From NCBI GenBank assembly GCA_947034885.2, contig OX344749.2:18553501-18617500 (forward strand): DNA of 64,000 nt, read 5' to 3'. Positions 22,901 through 36,359 of the stretch are shown piece after piece (position 1 is the first letter of the stretch; every line of letters starts with the position of its first letter). The DNA is from Thuidium tamariscinum (lineage: Eukaryota > Streptophyta > Bryopsida > Hypnales > Thuidiaceae). The notes beneath the pieces are model-generated. The model saw nothing but the letters and a program-made list of their open reading frames with translations, was not told where the DNA came from and did no database searches. Made by a program: the position numbers and the translations under genes.

Positions 22901-24329
22901 AAGCGCAAGTAGCGTGCCCAAATCTCGCCAATACACCAACTCCTTAGACCACTAGAAACCTTTGAAAACCAGTTTTTAGCGGTAGTAAAAATTAGGGGTA
23001 TTAGCTTAATGAATCATACAGTGAAGTCCAATGTCTGCCAGATTCAGAAAGCACAGAATACGGAAAACGGACACTGCCCAAAAGTGGTGGGCTTGGCTTA
23101 CCATGCCAAACAACAGAGCAGGCCACGCACTGGCTGCCTGCAGCATATCTCCAGTTTTCAAAGTCAAGCCTGATTGCACAGTGCAAGTGAAAGACATCAG
23201 CAAAAGAAAGCAGTTGGTCTCAAAATGCACCACTCTGAAGAATTAATTTGTGATCGTACAACTTGGTCGACAGCATGTTAGGCAGGTTGGTGATAAAGGA
23301 ACCCATTGATGTTGAGCTTGCGCCAGTCTTAGCAAACATACCGGAGATGAAGAATATTCCAGAAGTGCTTAATCTTGAAAGGCCCCATTGCTGCGCGACT
23401 TGACCAGGTCGTGGGTAAATCAATCCCGCTGAAACTCCCGCAAGTAAGGCTGTCGCAGCAATACCCACTCACTGGTATGCATTGGAAGTCATGTACGTAG
23501 GAAGCCATTCTATGACAAGTACCACTGATACTCTCCTTAACCCTTTCAAGACCATGGACCCCTTTTCATGATGAATATTTCGATTTATCATACTGCGGAG
23601 AATCAAATTCAAATGGGGACAAAATTCATACTGATTCCTAGTAAGACTTAGTCAACAGCACTGCATGTATTGCTTCAAAAACTATTTTTCTGACAAATGC
23701 ATACCTCCATACGAACTCTTCAAACCGCTAAAAAAATCTGAAACCCCAAAAGTGGTTGAGTGATCTTTGGAAGGGATAAAACACAGAGCTCATGCTAACA
23801 CAGAATCTCACCGAGGGGCAAGAAATTTGCAGTAGCAAAGTCCAAAATCCATTTCACGGCAGCAGCCACCCTATCTTGCAATTGCGCATCGTCGTTAGGA
23901 GTAGCCTGCAATCTCCCCTGCAAAGAATTGTACAAAATTAATCTTCATGGCTATCTCCACATAGATTCGCGAACTGCAGAAAAAAAAAATAGGTCACGAC
24001 ACAGGGAGAGCAGACTCTGCAATTTCCATTTTCCTAAGCAATAGGCGTACTTTTCTCATACGCACCAAGCGTACCATGGATTTTCCACACATAATTCCAA
24101 GACCTGGTGAGGAGAATTCCGTCTAGATCCGTACCGCATAAGGCCGGTCCACACTCTCTACCAAGCGAGTTTGGCGAGTTGACAGACTTCGGAGTTGAAT
24201 CCCGGAAACACCATTTGGATGAGCACTTGCGAAGGAGCATCGCAGCGAAACTAAACGACGATGCGAGGGAGACAAACAAGAAGACGAGGAAGTCAGAAGA
24301 GGACGCTGAAGACATTGAACGGAAGCCAT
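19913..24329 (-). CDS. BASS4: BASS4-like sodium/metabolite cotransporter, chloroplastic (423 aa)
   Basis: Fifteen exons: 24329-24135, 23917-23812, 23467-23342, 23169-23102, 22741-22663, 22464-22406, 22297-22229, 22035-21922, 21581-21563, 21378-21311, 20994-20950, 20934-20909, 20463-20340, 20233-20132 and 19984-19913. All phases agree and the CDS is 424 codons including stop. The N-terminus (MASVQCLQRPLLTSSSSCLS) is a serine-rich plastid transit peptide. Core motifs follow the BASS4 order: LIYPRPG, STSGIFFISGLTLKTGD, CCVPTTLSSGVSL, LAGANTALALALTVSTNLVG, LVETLLVPLLLGK, SRAVILVASQKTLPVIVAVV and LLVLPCIATHLSQIIFDSVL. About nine or ten membrane helices are expected. The family couples organic-anion import to sodium at the plastid envelope; the substrate of BASS4 is not established. 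Exon 9 is only 19 bases, and exon 3 uses a CAGTGAG acceptor. Confidence 0.93.
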
Positions 24330-24353
24330 AGCTAACTAAGTTACAACCTGCAA

Positions 24354-24603
24354 TTGGGTTTGCAGTTTTGCTTGTCCAAGGACTTCACGAATATTCCGCA
24401 GGCTGGACTTGTCAGTGGCGCTTCTTCACTTTTTAACGTTAAAAATAGAAGATCATGTAATCAAAACTTGCGTGGACAGAACGACGGCGTTGCTTCACCT
24501 GTAATCAAAACCAGCGTGGACAGAATGACGGCGTTTCTTGAAATCGCAGACATGCTTGCGAACAAATTGCTCAGGGAGATCAAAGAGGAAAATTCTGAAA
24601 CAT
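24354..24603 (+). CDS. Candidate first coding exon of an unrecognised gene divergent from BASS4
   Basis: The frame opens at the ATG at 24354 and ends at a consensus donor (ACATCG|GTGAGT). The most protein-like part is the end: MTAFLEIADMLANKLLREIK, a likely amphipathic helix, followed by EENSETS. I could not find a matching second exon before the GNAT gene. The 44-base tandem repeat inside it is not a multiple of three, so the encoded halves differ. It could equally be non-coding. Confidence 0.18.
24457..24544. repeat. 44-base tandem duplication
   Basis: Two adjacent units begin GTAATCAAAAC at 24457 and 24501 and share GCGTGGACAGAA, C or T, GACGGCGTT. Only a few bases differ between units. 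Confidence 0.9.
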
Positions 24604-25121
24604 CGGTGAGTCCGCTGTGAAGGAAGGAGATCCTTGTGCATGTTCTTCTATGGCACAGATGCATTTGCACACTCTTTTGCGGTGCATGAATGATGCGTCA
24701 TCGATGATTATTCGAATTCACCGGATTTCATGGTATTAAACAAATACAAAGTCGCTTTCGCAAGTACAAATAATGCCGACCGAGACACGCCTCTGCCATG
24801 CATTACAACGTACATATGAACATTATAGAAAAGAAACCTCAGGCCACAGGCATCTTTAAGAAAAGCTCTCGAAGGGGTCCCAACCTCCGAAAGTACGCTA
24901 CAGCTGGCCATGCGTCGGTGGCATGACCTTGGCATGATGCGCCATAGGTTTGCAAAGAACAAACTACGATAACAGATACGGTATGACGCATGAGTTGTGT
25001 AACAATCCGAGAGTAGAAGGTTTTGCAAAGAATCATGCATGCAATTCTATATTTATTGCTTGCGAAGTAAACAATGCGATGCACATGTGGAAGCCAGAAG
25101 ATCAAAATATTGCATGTCAAG

Positions 25122-25586
25122 CTAGCTCGGGGCAACACAATCGAGCTTGGAATGCGCTTGAGGAAAGACGTGCCGCATCTGAACATGCGGGATGCCAGCG
25201 TCTAAATACTCCTCCCCCTCGCGGACAAAGCCATGACGGGCATAAAACTTTTCAGCGCGAATTTGTGCACTGAGCACCACATCGCTATGGCCGCGAGCTT
25301 GCGCCTCGTGCATCAGCTTAAGCAGGATCGCACCTCCAACGCCACTGCCACGACCAGGAACTCGCACAGCCATGCGACCGATGTGGCCATCGAGCAGTAA
25401 CCTCGCCGTGCCCACCACGTCGCCTTTCGCGTCGTAAGCCACGGCGTGCAAACAGACGTCGTCCAGGTCATCCCATTCCTCTTCCACTGGAATCTGTTGC
25501 TCCTGAATAAAAACCTCCTCGCGCACTAGGCGCGCGGCTGCTTTCAGTGTGGCCCAGTCCCCCAAAACAATGCGGGGAGCATCCAT
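25122..25586 (-). CDS. GNAT-family N-acetyltransferase of bacterial type (154 aa), intronless
   Basis: A single-exon ORF from ATG 25586. Strand and motif order match a whole GCN5-related acetyltransferase domain. EEVFIQEQQIPVEEEWDDLD lies near the N-terminus, and AVAYDAKGDVVGTARLL forms the beta2-beta3 hairpin. Acetyl-CoA motif A is IGRMAVRVPGRGSGVGGAIL (R/Q-x-x-G-x-G/A loop). VLSAQIRAEKFYARHGF is motif B, followed by EYLDAGIPHVQM. This arrangement is the one I recognise from proteobacterial ElaA/YjcF-like GNATs, whose substrates are mostly unknown. There is no targeting peptide, so a cytosolic location is likely. No introns, unlike most neighbours, together with the bacterial-type sequence, suggest an old horizontal transfer; that is inference. 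Confidence 0.85.
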   Translation of the reverse strand: MDAPRIVLGDWATLKAAARLVREEVFIQEQQIPVEEEWDDLDDVCLHAVAYDAKGDVVGTARLLLDGHIGRMAVRVPGRGSGVGGAILLKLMHEAQARGHSDVVLSAQIRAEKFYARHGFVREGEEYLDAGIPHVQMRHVFPQAHSKLDCVAPS

Positions 25587-25643
25587 TAGGATGCAAATTC
25601 TAGGTCACAGGCTTCACAGGGTTAGCGTTTCAGTACAGGGGAT

Positions 25644-25961
25644 ATGGCGGTCCGCTCAGCTTCTTCCTTGAGTCTTGACTCCGGCGCTTGTACGGCACCT
25701 CCTCACCCTGCAAGTATGACAAGATCGCCTTCGCCAGGAAGCTCTACTGCACCATCGCAGTCACCAATTGCCGGTAGTCGATGGTTTCAACGCACGAATG
25801 CCCTCCTCAATGAGGATGACGATTCTTCATGCTCGGAAAACAACTGCCTGCCTGCGCGAGGCGCGTCGTTGCTTACGGTTGGCGCCCAGATAGCATCAAA
25901 GGTGAAATTGGCGCAAATAGTGTACTCTGTAGACAACGATGAGAACCCTAAAGTTCAGTGA
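25644..25961 (+). CDS. Hypothetical serine/proline-rich ORF divergent from the GNAT gene (105 aa)
   Basis: The ORF begins 57 bases beyond the GNAT start codon on the opposite strand. It opens with a Ser/Pro/Thr-rich segment (SPSPGSSTAPSQSP) and then an acidic patch (NEDDDSSCSEN). No domain is recognisable. The short gap suggests a shared promoter if it is real, but it may just be an open frame within the GNAT 5' flank or 5' UTR. Confidence 0.25.
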   Translation: MAVRSASSLSLDSGACTAPPHPASMTRSPSPGSSTAPSQSPIAGSRWFQRTNALLNEDDDSSCSENNCLPARGASLLTVGAQIASKVKLAQIVYSVDNDENPKVQ

Positions 25962-27058
25962 CGGGTTTTCATATTCCCCTCTTATCAAGCATACTTTCCA
26001 GGACAGTTCTGGTCCTTATTCTAGGAATTTCTTGCAATTGCATGCCCCGAGCGACACCTGCGGATGGCGACGTACGAATCTCAGCTATTCAGCAGGATGT
26101 CGCGTTGTTACCTCGATTCCATTTGATTTCAAATTTTTTAGTCTGCCTGCTTTTCCTACTGCAAATTCCTAATGTAATGACTTTGCAAACAGTTCTGCCA
26201 TATCCAGGATTGTTTTTTGCTTATGTTTTTTTTGACACAAATGAAGCCATCTCCAGGTTTCGTCACCTGTTGTTTTCACTTGAAAGTCGTTGCAAAGGAG
26301 CGAAACCCTAAAGTGATCCTGTCGCACTTCCTCCTTCAGGGTTTGAGGGTTTGGTTCCGTTCACGACTGGCAGTGCAATCTCCTGATATTTTTTCAGATT
26401 GTCAGACAGCCGCACTGAGAATTAAGAACCCGAATTGTGCAACCAAGAGCTTGGCAGACGACGTGTCTGTACGACTGACAAAACTTCGCACGAGATGTGA
26501 TGATCATTGACCAGATTAGTAAGTTAACCCTTGTAACTTAATAGCAGATTTGAGTTGCACCGAGTGTTGCGTCTGGAGACATTGATTGTGTACCACAGGG
26601 CTAAGAAGTCATCGGCAATGGGAATTAGGGTTTCCAAGTGAGCCTTTAACTCGTGTCCTTACTGTATTCTTTGTTACATCAATACAGTGTGGAATGAAGT
26701 CTCATTCCCAAGGACTGCTTCATCTGGCACTTTCGTTCAACTGAGTGAACTGACTCCAGTGACGCGTGAGGGCATTGAGTGCTTGCAGCTCTGCAGTGTA
26801 CTATATTTCTATTCTCTAGGTTTCTCAGCAATGCATCGGTACCATCACCGATTTTCAATCAACTAAATCTACTTTCAGATGATCCTTCATTTTGGATTTC
26901 TACCGAAGTTGATCTACCAATCTGTGTACAAGAAAGATCAAGTCCGCCGCCATGCTCATTTCTGGAGTTTAACATTTCTCGTGTATCATTTTTCATGGAC
27001 GGGTCTTCTCCGTGATGAGCACATTCAAAAAAACTAAACTGAGATAGCAGCCATTCTT
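25962..27058. other. Intergenic region; no supported gene
   Basis: Several plus-strand ORFs of 77-117 codons overlap one another here, for example 25958-26311. None has a recognisable motif or a coherent exon structure. The right end is the 3' flank of the peroxidase gene. Confidence 0.5.
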
Positions 27059-28906
<1,848 letters not shown>

Positions 28907-28948
28907 AGCTTGCTGGCGATGGAAACACCACCACCGTACCAGTGACAA

Positions 28949-30421
28949 ACAAATACACAGGAATCGCGCAGGTCACTCTCTCGCTGCAGCTCCTCACAAG
29001 GTGAGTTTCGTGCACATCCTCATGTAGAAGGCACTTCACCTAGATTTACGTGAGATAGCCACACGCCCTGCTAGTCACGCATGTCAGGAATCCTATTGCA
29101 CCAAGACAGACAGAGTGACGACGTTGACAAGGCGGTACTGTCGTTCTGGGAGCTGTCGAGAGGAACAAGCACTGGTTCTGGAGAATCTGACGACAGGACT
29201 AAATAGGAGCAAGCGTTGATTCTGGAGAATTTGAGGACAGGAACAGCACTGATTGAGGAGGAGATGAAGCGGAAAGAGAGACGGGCAAGCTTTAGGCTGT
29301 AGCAAGGTACCGTGAAAAAGACGGAAGCTGGAGATTAGAGGAGTGCAGGCCTTAAGTGTAAGTAAAAGGATGGACAGTAAGTTCATTACAAGACACCTGA
29401 ATGAGTACCTTACTGGCAGAAAGCCTTGCTATTAGCTGAATGGGTTGCAGTCTTTCATGACAGAACTGAACGACTGGCCCTCTCTTCCTCAATCCTCACT
29501 GCAGTGCAGGTGGGGTGGCTTAGCAACCTAATTGAAGACATTATTTCCTCATTAACCCTCTCGAAGCGAGGGGTGATTAATGTGCACACCCACCTGCCTC
29601 CAGAATCGAACTCAGTTAACTTTTCTCCTTGACGTTGTTCAAACATTCAAGTAATGGCGAGACTGCCAACGGTACTGCCAGTGTCTACATGTCTGCTTTT
29701 GTTTGGAACGGCCTGCAGACAGGTAAGGAGCTCTTAACTGAAGGCTTTTCCTTTTCTTTTTTTTCGAAACAAATGACATAACTGAAGGCTTTTTTTTTCT
29801 GTTTTGTTGAAACAAATGAAACATAACTGAAGGCTTTTTTTATTCTTTTTCTTGAAACAAATGAAACACAACTGAAGTCTTCACTGTCAGTCAGTCAGTC
29901 ATTGCAAACTTACTTCGATTCTTGTGCCTCAAGTCGTATTTCCGCTCAGGCCTGCCTGTGCTGTTCCTTTCAATGAAATTCTTTCATTAGTGTAAGAAAA
30001 AAGGAAAAAAAAAAAAAAGGGTGTAAAGTTGCAGCGTTCGGTTACAATCCATAGAATGTCTCTTAGTTTGTTGTTTATTTTTTTCACATAAGTGAAAAAT
30101 ATAAACATGAACGAAATCATGTCTAATATTTTGAGTTTTGGTTTTCTCACATTCTTTTTGTTGGAATAAGTTAAATTTGTTTGGAAGTTGGAACAATGAT
30201 CAGATTTCCTGTTCGGAGAAACCGCAAGTTCTGATTTCCCCGTTGACAGTAAGTTAAACGAAGATTGAGAATTTGAGAATGTTGACTGCCTTCAGAGAGT
30301 AAGCTTACGAGAACAGCAGGTCCGTCTTTTGATAATAAGCTTGCTGACTACGGAGATTAAAAGTTGTGCAGGCTTGACCCTTTTTAAGTCACTGGCAATG
30401 AGATTCTCATTCACTTCAGTC
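28949..30421. other. Intergenic region; minisatellite, no supported gene
   Basis: This is the 5' flank of the peroxidase gene. ORFs at 29093-29386 (-) and 29426-29632 (+) have no recognisable content. A 44-45-base minisatellite lies at 29737-29880. Confidence 0.55.
29737..29880. repeat. Minisatellite, unit 44-45 bases, three copies plus a partial one
   Basis: Units start with ACTGAAGGC at 29737, 29781 and 29826, with a variant ACTGAAGTC at 29871. Each has a T-rich tract and then GAAACAAATGA and ACATA or ACACA. Confidence 0.9.
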
Positions 30422-30749
30422 CAGGGTGTTTTTTTTGGTTTTCAGACAAATGGTGATGTGGCCTTCCTTTCAAGAAGGTTTTAAGTTGACTGACTCCTTA
30501 ACTTAGGGGCTTTAATTGAAGGAGGCCAAATTTTGAGTATACAATTTTGAATATGTAATTTTTGTATGCAATTTTGGCTTTGCATGATAAATGAAATGAA
30601 GTTTTAGAAGCATGTTGGCAACGATAGAGAGGACTATTATTTCTATCTAGCATTTTTTTCACATTTACCCTCATTTTTTTCTATAGGCTTGAAGTTGCCC
30701 CTTTTTGTTTTGAGGAAATTGGACATTTAATTGCCTAATAAAAACCCTC
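30422..30749 (+). mobile_element. hAT-like non-autonomous element, copy 1 (328 bp)
   Basis: It starts CAGGGTGTTTTTTTTGG and ends AAAAACCCTC, an imperfect terminal inverted repeat. It is flanked by the near-perfect 8-bp duplications CTTCAGTC (30414-30421) and CTTCAATC (30750-30757). About 300 internal bases are over 90% identical by eye to the copy at 38483-38801. No coding capacity. Confidence 0.8.
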
Positions 30750-31249
30750 CTTCAATCACTGTAGTGACAAAGGGGGGAAAAAAGAATGAAATAAATTAAC
30801 TGGAGATTTGATATTTCTAGTTTTTTCAAATTCTTTCCTTTGAGTTCAAAATGTTCAGTTCTAATTATGGTGTTTTTTTCAAGAATTTTATTTCACTTTT
30901 TAATCAAGTTGATTCTGAAGGGTCATTTTGTGAAATGAAAAAGAGTTATTTTTTATGGTGAAACTTACTTTTCCCTCTATTCTATGGAAAATTTGCAAAT
31001 CAAAGTCTTGGAATTCTATACAAACACAAACTAATGATAGGAAACCAAGACAACTATCTCCCATATTTAGGTGGATGGAAAAAAAATTTATATGTGATTG
31101 GGATTATATGTGGTTTATATACAATTGTAGCTTAAAATTTCAATGTTTAGTTTTAATGGGTTAATCCCTTCAGTTCCTTGACTATGTTTACTCCCAAAAC
31201 CGTCAAACATGGTCATTTCCAATATCAATACCAAATATTTTTAGAAAAC

Positions 31250-32060
31250 AATTTTTGAAATTTTAAACCATAGGATCTTGTAATAGATTGGCTTGAGAGC
31301 ATGTGGAAAAAATTTCAGAGTTTTTTGCTAAGTAGATTGCAAGGTATTAGCATTTGAATTGACAAAATCCTATTTTTAACCTTGCAAAACCTCAAGAAGC
31401 TACACTTTACAAAGTCACATTTGTATGAAAAAAATGTTCAAAATGGTGGTTACTATTTGAATTCATTCTTCAATGCAAGTTGGCTACATGCTCAAAAAAT
31501 TTCAAATCATTTAGAATTGTACAACATTTAGGAAAAAGTAGTAAATAGAAAGGAGTAGCAAATGATTCAAAATACAAACTATCAATAAGGATTTCTTTAA
31601 GAATGCCAATTCCAATGGTTATAATGTTATAATGAACAATTTACATCTTGTGATTTTATTTTTTTTGAAAAATATTGAAAATTGAGTAAAATAAAGGACT
31701 TCAAAGTTTATTTTAAAGTACAAGATTCATAATTGATCACAAACAAAAAATCCTCATAAACTTTGATTCATCAATCATAATGGAATGATTTAAAGCTTTC
31801 CATATATATGTAAATCTAGAAAAACAATTTCAAATTTTTGTTTTTGAAATTATGATTTTTCTAATATGTCCAAACTACCCATTAATGGAAAAAAGCAACA
31901 TATTACCCCATAATTTTATATTTACATTCCCAAAAATCTTCATTATAAGTGCTTAGGAAAGATACTCCTCACCCCCACTTTGTTATAAAATTTGGTCCAA
32001 AAGTATTAAAATCTCCACTTACGTATACTTGCCTTAAAATTGTTATGTTGCTAAATTTAG
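31250..32060 (+). repeat. AT-rich dispersed repeat, copy R1
   Basis: The sequence runs from GGATCTTGTAATAGATTGG through TGTGGAAAAAATTTCA, TTCAAAATGGTGGTTA and GACTTCAAAGTTTAT to CAACATATTACCCCAT. The same blocks in the same order occur in R2 (32528-33830), and in reverse complement in R3 (36360-37045). Confidence 0.65.
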
Positions 32061-32178
32061 CAAATTGGTCTTTTAAGGGTTAAGTAGCTCAATTAGCCCA
32101 ATTGGTATTGCTTAGTTGTAAGGCCCATATATATCTCTTCAATTTAGCCCCTAAAGGTTTTTGACTATACTTTCACCA

Positions 32179-32457
32179 CATTAGAGGAGATTTGAGGGCA
32201 ACAGGAGACTACGAAAGCCCTGTTCCCATAATTGTTCCCGGTCAGTAATTAATTCAAAAAAAAATTCAAAAAAAAAGAAAAAAAAGTTCATCCTGAAATG
32301 CAAAAAGAAGTCCAAAAAAAATTCAATAAAAAAATCGGTGACGTGGCACACTCTCGACCACGTTAGCAGAGGCCAGTTCTGCATTCCTGTGGTAGATTCC
32401 TGCGTTCACTGCTTCGAGAACTCACAGTCTCCCGTTGCCCTTGAATCTCCTCTAATG
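32179..32457 (+). mobile_element. CATTAGA-family MITE-like element (279 bp)
   Basis: The start CATTAGAGGAGATTTGAGGGCAACAGGAGACT is mirrored by the end AGTCTCCCGTTGCCC followed by TTGAATCTCCTCTAATG, giving an inverted repeat of about 30 bases with few mismatches. The A-rich centre carries no ORF. It lies between repeats R1 and R2. Confidence 0.75.
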
Positions 32458-32527
32458 AAAAAAAACTCCAAAATTACCATATCTAGTTTAAGTACTAACT
32501 TCTTTTTTAAACATTTTTGGACATATG

Positions 32528-33830
32528 TAACCTTAGAATCTTGTAGTAAGTTGGTTTAAGAAGATGTGGAAAAAATTTCAAAAATTTCTATTGCGTAGAT
32601 TGCAAGATATTAGTGTTTGAATTGACAAATGTTTTTTTTTAATTCTACCAAAAAAATAAACAGTTGTACTTCAATTAGTCACATTTGTATAAAAAAAAAT
32701 GTTCAAAATGGTGGTTATTCTTTGGATCTAGCTACATGCTTGAAAGTTTTCAAGTCATATAGAATTGTATACTAATTCAAAAACTATATACCATAAAGAG
32801 GCAACACATCTTATCATGCCATTTCCCCTATTGCCTTCCAGAAATTGAAAGCCATTGATTTTTGTTAAAAAATCCGCCTACCCCCCCCCCCCCCCTCAAA
32901 TGTTGTTGATCTTAAAAAACAACTTGGGATATGGATATGGGATGCTATATGATATAGATACAAATTTGGATACAAATATGACCATGGATACATGACTTTG
33001 GAATACATCCTATATCAAATGCCAAACATCCCACCTTAAAATTGCAAATAGAATAGAGGGGGGGGGGATGAATTCAAAGTTAATATAATATAAATTATTC
33101 TTTGAGCTCACCATGGGTGGGTGGATGGGTAATGAAATAAATCAATTTTTTTTTTAATTCTTGAAGATATAGCCTTGAAGACTATCAATTCCAAAGAGGC
33201 AATAACTATCTCTAAGAAGTAGGAAAATATGTAGAAAAAAATAGTAAGTAGAAAAAAAATAGAAAATGATTCAAAAAAAAATTATTGACAATTTATATAT
33301 AGGATAAAAATGCCGATCGTAGTGGTTGTAATATTGTAGGAAATAACCTACACCTAATGTTTTAATTTTTTTTAAATATAAAAAATTGAGTGAAATAAAA
33401 GACTTCAAAGTTTATCTAACAATAGGGATTCTATAATTACCTACAAACTACTCACAAACTAAAAAACCTCAAGAACTTTCATCTCATTAATCAAAATGGA
33501 ATAATTTCAAGATTTATATGTATATATAAATCTAATAATTCAATTTCAAATTTTGATTTCTTAAGAAAGTGATTTTTAAAGAATTTTTTTTAACTCCTCA
33601 ACATACCCAAGTTACCCGCCAAGCAATGAAAATCACATATTATACCATAACCTGTTAACTATAAGTTCAAAAGTAATGAAATTATTGGATCTTAGAGACT
33701 ACTCTTTAGGAAAATGTTGTGTGAAAATTCCAAAGAAAATGAAGAAAACCTCCATCTGTAATAAGCCACCCCAAATTGCCATAATGCAAAAACAAGTTGT
33801 TTAGGGCTTTAGGGGTTAAGTTAGATTTTC
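32528..33830 (+). repeat. AT-rich dispersed repeat, copy R2
   Basis: It repeats the block order of R1 (GAATCTTGTAGTAAGTTGG, TGTGGAAAAAATTTCA, TTCAAAATGGTGGTTA, GACTTCAAAGTTTAT, CAATGAAAATCACATATTAT). Compared with R1 it has an extra insertion containing a C tract and a G tract between 32.75 and 33.2 kb. Confidence 0.65.
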
Positions 33831-35481
33831 TACAATTTTTTGTACACTATTGTTTAGATATTTAATTCCAAGAGCCTTCTTCAATTTTGGAAGAATGATT
33901 ATTTGAGCACACCAACAAAGAATTTCACTCCATGTATTGTCACCTATACTACCAACCATCCTATTTTAATTAAATGAGCCAATTCATAATGTACTTGGCA
34001 CTCAAATGTGTTTTATAAATGAATTGATGTTTGGAGAATGATTTCATAATCACATGAAGGTAGGGATTTTGAGATTATAATTGATACATTGATTTCATGA
34101 TTTCAAAACCTTAATATATTAGAGCAACTCTAAGTTAGCTGATGCAAATTATGGCAATGAAGGTTGGCACTAATAAACATTCTTCAATGCAATTAAGGGA
34201 GGGGCTCATAAAATTGACCAAATTTTAAATACATATACCATCTAGGAATGAATGACATGTTCTCTAAAATATCTAATAATGTCATGATGAAGTAGGTAGG
34301 CTTGAAGAGACATTTTATGGACTTCCACATCCAATATTTATCCTAGCTTGATTTTAGTCCTCATACCCCTTCCTATACTTGGCATTTGGACAAAGACTAA
34401 AGACCTTATATTCACAATTGTCAAGACCTTTTTGAAGTTTTGTTATGTGGGTCAATATATTAGAAATTTCCTTTCTACCATGAAATGTTTTTAAATTTTA
34501 AATGCAAAATCTTTTCCTCTCCTTTCAAAGCCCATTTGAAATTTGGATTTTTGGCTTTAAATTGGATCAAGAATTATTAAAAAGTCATCCATTGGACTTG
34601 TGGAGGTTTTTTGATGAATCTCATTAGAGATTAGTAGAAGGCTAAAATGCCCTTATAAAAATCAATTGAAGATGATGCTTGAAAAGACCAAAACATATTG
34701 ATATTAGATAAGTTCATGGTTTATAATTGAATATAATTGTTGACAATATATGTACTACCATTATGGGCCACTTAAACCCTACTAGTTATTTACTAAAGTC
34801 TTAAGACCTTGTTTTCACCAAGAAATAATCAAAATTGTGGTTTCAATTGCAAAAAGCAAAACTCCGATGTGGCTCCGATGAAATTTTTTTTTACAAATCT
34901 TATTGTAGGATTTTGTACTAGACTAGTATTAGAATGTATAAAAGAATTTTAAAAATGTTTGACTATATAAATTGAAAGGTGTTTGTGTTTAAAGTAAAGA
35001 AAATAATTTATTTTCAATTTACATGACTAAAACATTAGATGTTAAATCTTCTTAACTTTGAATATTTCATTTAAAAAATTGAAGTAAAAAATCTTCATAG
35101 TAGGCAAATGAATTGAGAATCTAGGGAAAGAAAAACTTCCCAAAACAACCAAGACAACAAATTGATTTTTATTCTTTAAAAAATTCTTGGGTAGTTAGAA
35201 AGAAAACAAAAAACTAAGACATTGAGAGCTTTATGATAGTGTCTGAATTGAAACACATTGAATTCAATTACAATGAGATTAATTGTTCTAATAATTAAAA
35301 TGAATCTTGTTGAACTTATCTTGTTGAAAAAATTTCTAAATTGATTTTCGAAACAAATTCAATATGTTGTTTTCTATAAAGATGCAATGCCATTGCCCAC
35401 AACACAAAAAGCTTGATAATTTTAATATCACTATTGATAGAATGAATCAAAGCTTTCAACATAGAAAAATCATAATCTATG

Positions 35482-35754
35482 CATTAGATGAAATTTGAGG
35501 TCAATAAGAGACTCTTACAAGGTTGTTCCCTCGTAGTTCCCTATATTGTCCACGAATTGTTTACTAGTTGTGACAACCCAAATTTCTGAATTTTTGGAGA
35601 ATTAAAAAATAAAATAAAATAAAAAAGATAAATTAAATTAGTATCTAGCCTAGCATCATCTTGGCCATGTTAGAGTGCTAATGTGGCACTATTCCCAAAA
35701 TTCCCATAGTCTATGAACTTCTAGTTTCTTCTTGCCCTCAAATTTCATCTAATG
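35482..35754 (+). mobile_element. CATTAGA-family MITE-like element (273 bp)
   Basis: The start CATTAGATGAAATTTGAGG pairs with the end CCTCAAATTTCATCTAATG, a perfect terminal inverted repeat of 19 bases. The interior includes GTTCCCTATATTGTCC and the GCCATGTTAGAGTGCTAATG block. No ORF. Confidence 0.8.
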
Positions 35755-36359
35755 AGAGTGAAAGAATAATATGAATTTTTTTCCATGCTTGGTAAAATGC
35801 TTTTGGGCTTTAAATGCATAACTTTTTTTGCTTTGGACATGGATTGAAATAAAAATTACATTCCCATAAAGCCAATGTAGTTTTCTATCTTCAAAAAAAA
35901 AATAGAAAATCATATGACAAAATGAAGTCACATAAGCCTATCTTAAGTTCTAAATGTTTCCTAAGGGAACTTTGAGACTTTTAGAATTAATCCCTAAATG
36001 CTGAAAACTTTGTTTTGGGGCAACAAAGCAAATTTGGACAATTTACTACAAATGAAATTTTCTAATTTTTTTTCTATGTGTCACATTTCATTATTTTTGG
36101 ACTCCTAAAAGTCTAGAATTAATAATGGTCATCAAGAAATAATGCAATACATCTAGAGGTTTATGCAAGCCATTCAAAGATCAATACAAAACATTCGAAC
36201 ATCTACACAAACATCTAGAAACCTTTAGATGTTATTATTTAGAGATGGCTTTGAACTTTTAGTTCAAAATTCCTTGAATGGTCTAGAATTAGTTAATTTT
36301 TGTACAATATAGACTTGAGGACTTGAAAAGTAGCTTTAAGGCCCAACCAATAATTTTCA

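Larger units (their letters stand above)
24330..25121. other. Intergenic region upstream of BASS4, with a 44-base tandem repeat
   Basis: This is the 5' flank of BASS4 and the 3' flank of the GNAT gene. It contains the 44-base duplication and one weak plus-strand candidate exon (24354-24603). Other ORFs, including two overlapping minus-strand ones at 24708-25186, lack recognisable content. Confidence 0.5.

Noticed and set aside
25958..26311. 117-codon plus-strand ORF with hydrophobic segments
   Set aside because: Overlaps other ORFs in shifted frames and shows no family motif or clear splice partners.
29737..29880. Regularly spaced repeat resembling a CRISPR array
   Set aside because: Units are directly adjacent with no unique spacers, in a plant nuclear context: a minisatellite.
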